The notes beneath the pieces were generated by a model. The model was not told the DNA's origin. It was given only the letters and a program-made list of their open reading frames with translations, and did not search any database. Of a stretch of DNA of 5,624 nucleotides, positions 4,886-5,624 are shown in pieces. How positions within the stretch are numbered: position 1 is the first letter of the stretch; every line of letters starts with the position of its first letter. The translations under genes and the position numbers were made by a program. Source of the stretch: Cellvibrionaceae bacterium (GTDB taxonomy: Bacteria; Pseudomonadota; Gammaproteobacteria; Pseudomonadales; Cellvibrionaceae); NCBI GenBank assembly GCA_030597965.1, contig JAUVQU010000158.1, positions 1-5,624 on the forward strand, given 5' to 3'.

Positions 4886-5520
4886 GTAATGGTTTTGAAG
4901 AAGTGGTTCTATTGCGGGATGGCCCCGCAAGCCCTTGTCTTGTTTTTGCCCACGGTGCGGGTGCGGGAATGGACAGTAATTTTATACAAACTGTTACTGA
5001 CCTATTGGCAGCGCGTGGAATAGGCGTTATTCGTTTCGAGTTTCCTTACATGCAGCAAAGGAGAGCTTTGGGCTCACGACGCCCCCCGGACCGGCAACCC
5101 AAACTGCTAGCCCATTGGTGCAAGGTGCTGGACGCTATTGATGTGCCGTCTGAGCAGTTAGTGGTTGCGGGCAAGTCGATGGGTGGTCGGATGGCTTCAC
5201 TGCTGGTTGATGAGGTCGGTGCTGCAGGGTTGGTATGTTTAGGCTATCCCTTCCACCCGCAGAAAAAGCCTGAGACTCTACGCACAGAACACTTGGCTGA
5301 TCTTAAAGCGCCCACCTTAATTGTGCAGGGAACGCGGGATGCGTTAGGTAATTTGGAGGAGGTGGGAGGTTACGAGTTGTCGCCGGCTATAGAAATTTGT
5401 TGGCTGGAAGACGGTGATCATGATATGAAACCCAGAGTAAAGTCTGGGTTTACCCATACAGAGCATTTAGTATCGCTTGCCGATGAGGTTGCTCAATTTG
5501 TACGGCGAGTCACTTGTTAG
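4882..5520 (+). CDS. Alpha/beta hydrolase, KANSL3/TEX30-like
   Basis: A complete 212-residue cytoplasmic alpha/beta hydrolase with no signal peptide. The N-terminal FAHGAGAGMDS (22-32) provides the oxyanion-hole region. The nucleophile elbow is GKSMGG (97-102) with Ser99. The strand LIVQGTRDALG (146-156) carries the acid Asp153, and DGDHDMKP (177-184) carries His180. The GKSMGGRMAS elbow, the FPYMQQRR segment (54-61) and the short length fit the bacterial relatives of KANSL3/TEX30 hydrolases. Substrate and physiological role are unknown. It is not the longer YheT type (about 340 residues) found beside yheU in E. coli. The start overlaps the yheU stop by 4 nt (ATGA), implying one operon. The 3' end overlaps by 3 nt the stop of a convergent partial gene. 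Confidence 0.88.
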   Translation: MSNGFEEVVLLRDGPASPCLVFAHGAGAGMDSNFIQTVTDLLAARGIGVIRFEFPYMQQRRALGSRRPPDRQPKLLAHWCKVLDAIDVPSEQLVVAGKSMGGRMASLLVDEVGAAGLVCLGYPFHPQKKPETLRTEHLADLKAPTLIVQGTRDALGNLEEVGGYELSPAIEICWLEDGDHDMKPRVKSGFTHTEHLVSLADEVAQFVRRVTC

Positions 5521-5624
5521 GCGTTCTCTAGAATCGAGAATTTTTCTGGCTCGCTTAGCACTAAAGACAGTTCACTCATCATTTCTCTGCGTGTACTGGA
5601 AGCATGCCAGCGGCTCCAGTCGGC
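5517..5624 (-). CDS. C-terminal fragment of an unidentified gene running off the right edge
   Basis: Reading the minus strand from the window edge, the frame is open for 35 codons and ends with TAA at 5519-5517. It begins ADWSRWHASSTRREMMSEL and ends EKFSILENA. It has no start within the window unless one of the internal Met codons is used. Uninterrupted reading, ordinary amino-acid composition and the tight convergent junction with the hydrolase stop suggest the end of a real gene. I do not recognise the family. Confidence 0.5.
   Translation of the reverse strand, partial: ADWSRWHASSTRREMMSELSLVLSEPEKFSILENA
5524..5545 (+). terminator. Possible weak terminator after the hydrolase
   Basis: TTCTC (5524-5528) and GAGAA (5536-5540) can pair around a 7-nt loop and are followed by five T (5541-5545), 4 nt after the hydrolase stop. 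The 5-bp stem is AT-rich and short, and it falls inside the probable convergent coding region, so it may be fortuitous. Confidence 0.25.

Noticed and set aside
1..5624. CRISPR array, tRNA or rRNA genes, insertion sequences, phage genes or a new defence island
   Set aside because: No regularly spaced repeats, no recognisable RNA genes, transposase or integrase; nearly all the sequence is covered by ordinary genes.

Overview
The window looks like an ordinary chromosomal stretch of a gammaproteobacterium, probably a free-living aquatic one. This rests on an E. coli-like class II hybrid cluster protein, a gammaproteobacterial-type NsrR, a YheU (UPF0270) protein, a REP-like element of the kind known from Pseudomonas, and intermediate G+C. 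The SnoaL-like protein next to a Spinster-type MFS transporter recalls marine gammaproteobacteria and sphingomonads. That placement is an inference from sequence character, and no species is claimed.

Layout: positions 5-4350 are all on the minus strand. In transcription order (high to low coordinate) they are an MFS transporter (4350-3019), a 151-bp repeat-rich intergenic region, a SnoaL/NTF2-like protein (2867-2361), nsrR (2315-1878), a 214-bp regulatory region, and hcp (1663-5). A 190-bp divergent region (4351-4540) holds a good sigma-70 promoter for the MFS gene, a possible promoter for the plus-strand genes, and one REP-like hairpin. On the plus strand a YheU-family gene with a TTG start (4541-4885) overlaps by ATGA an alpha/beta hydrolase (4882-5520). 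A partial minus-strand gene enters from the right edge and ends at 5517, overlapping the hydrolase stop.

Best-supported biology: hcp and nsrR form a nitrosative-stress module. NsrR is an [Fe-S] repressor that senses nitric oxide, and Hcp is an NO-detoxifying hybrid-cluster enzyme in NsrR regulons. The region upstream of hcp contains a 23-27-bp NsrR-like palindrome and an FNR/Anr-like box, which predicts expression under low oxygen plus NO. No hcr reductase gene is visible, but hcp ends at the window edge.

The YheU-hydrolase pair resembles the E. coli yheT-yheU arrangement, but the hydrolase looks like a different, shorter family (KANSL3/TEX30-like) and the YheU protein carries an extra acidic tail. 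I found no CRISPR array, transposase, RNA gene, toxin-antitoxin pair or clear new defence system. The less explained parts are the repeats at 2884-3000, the YheU tail and the repeats around the hcp FNR box.
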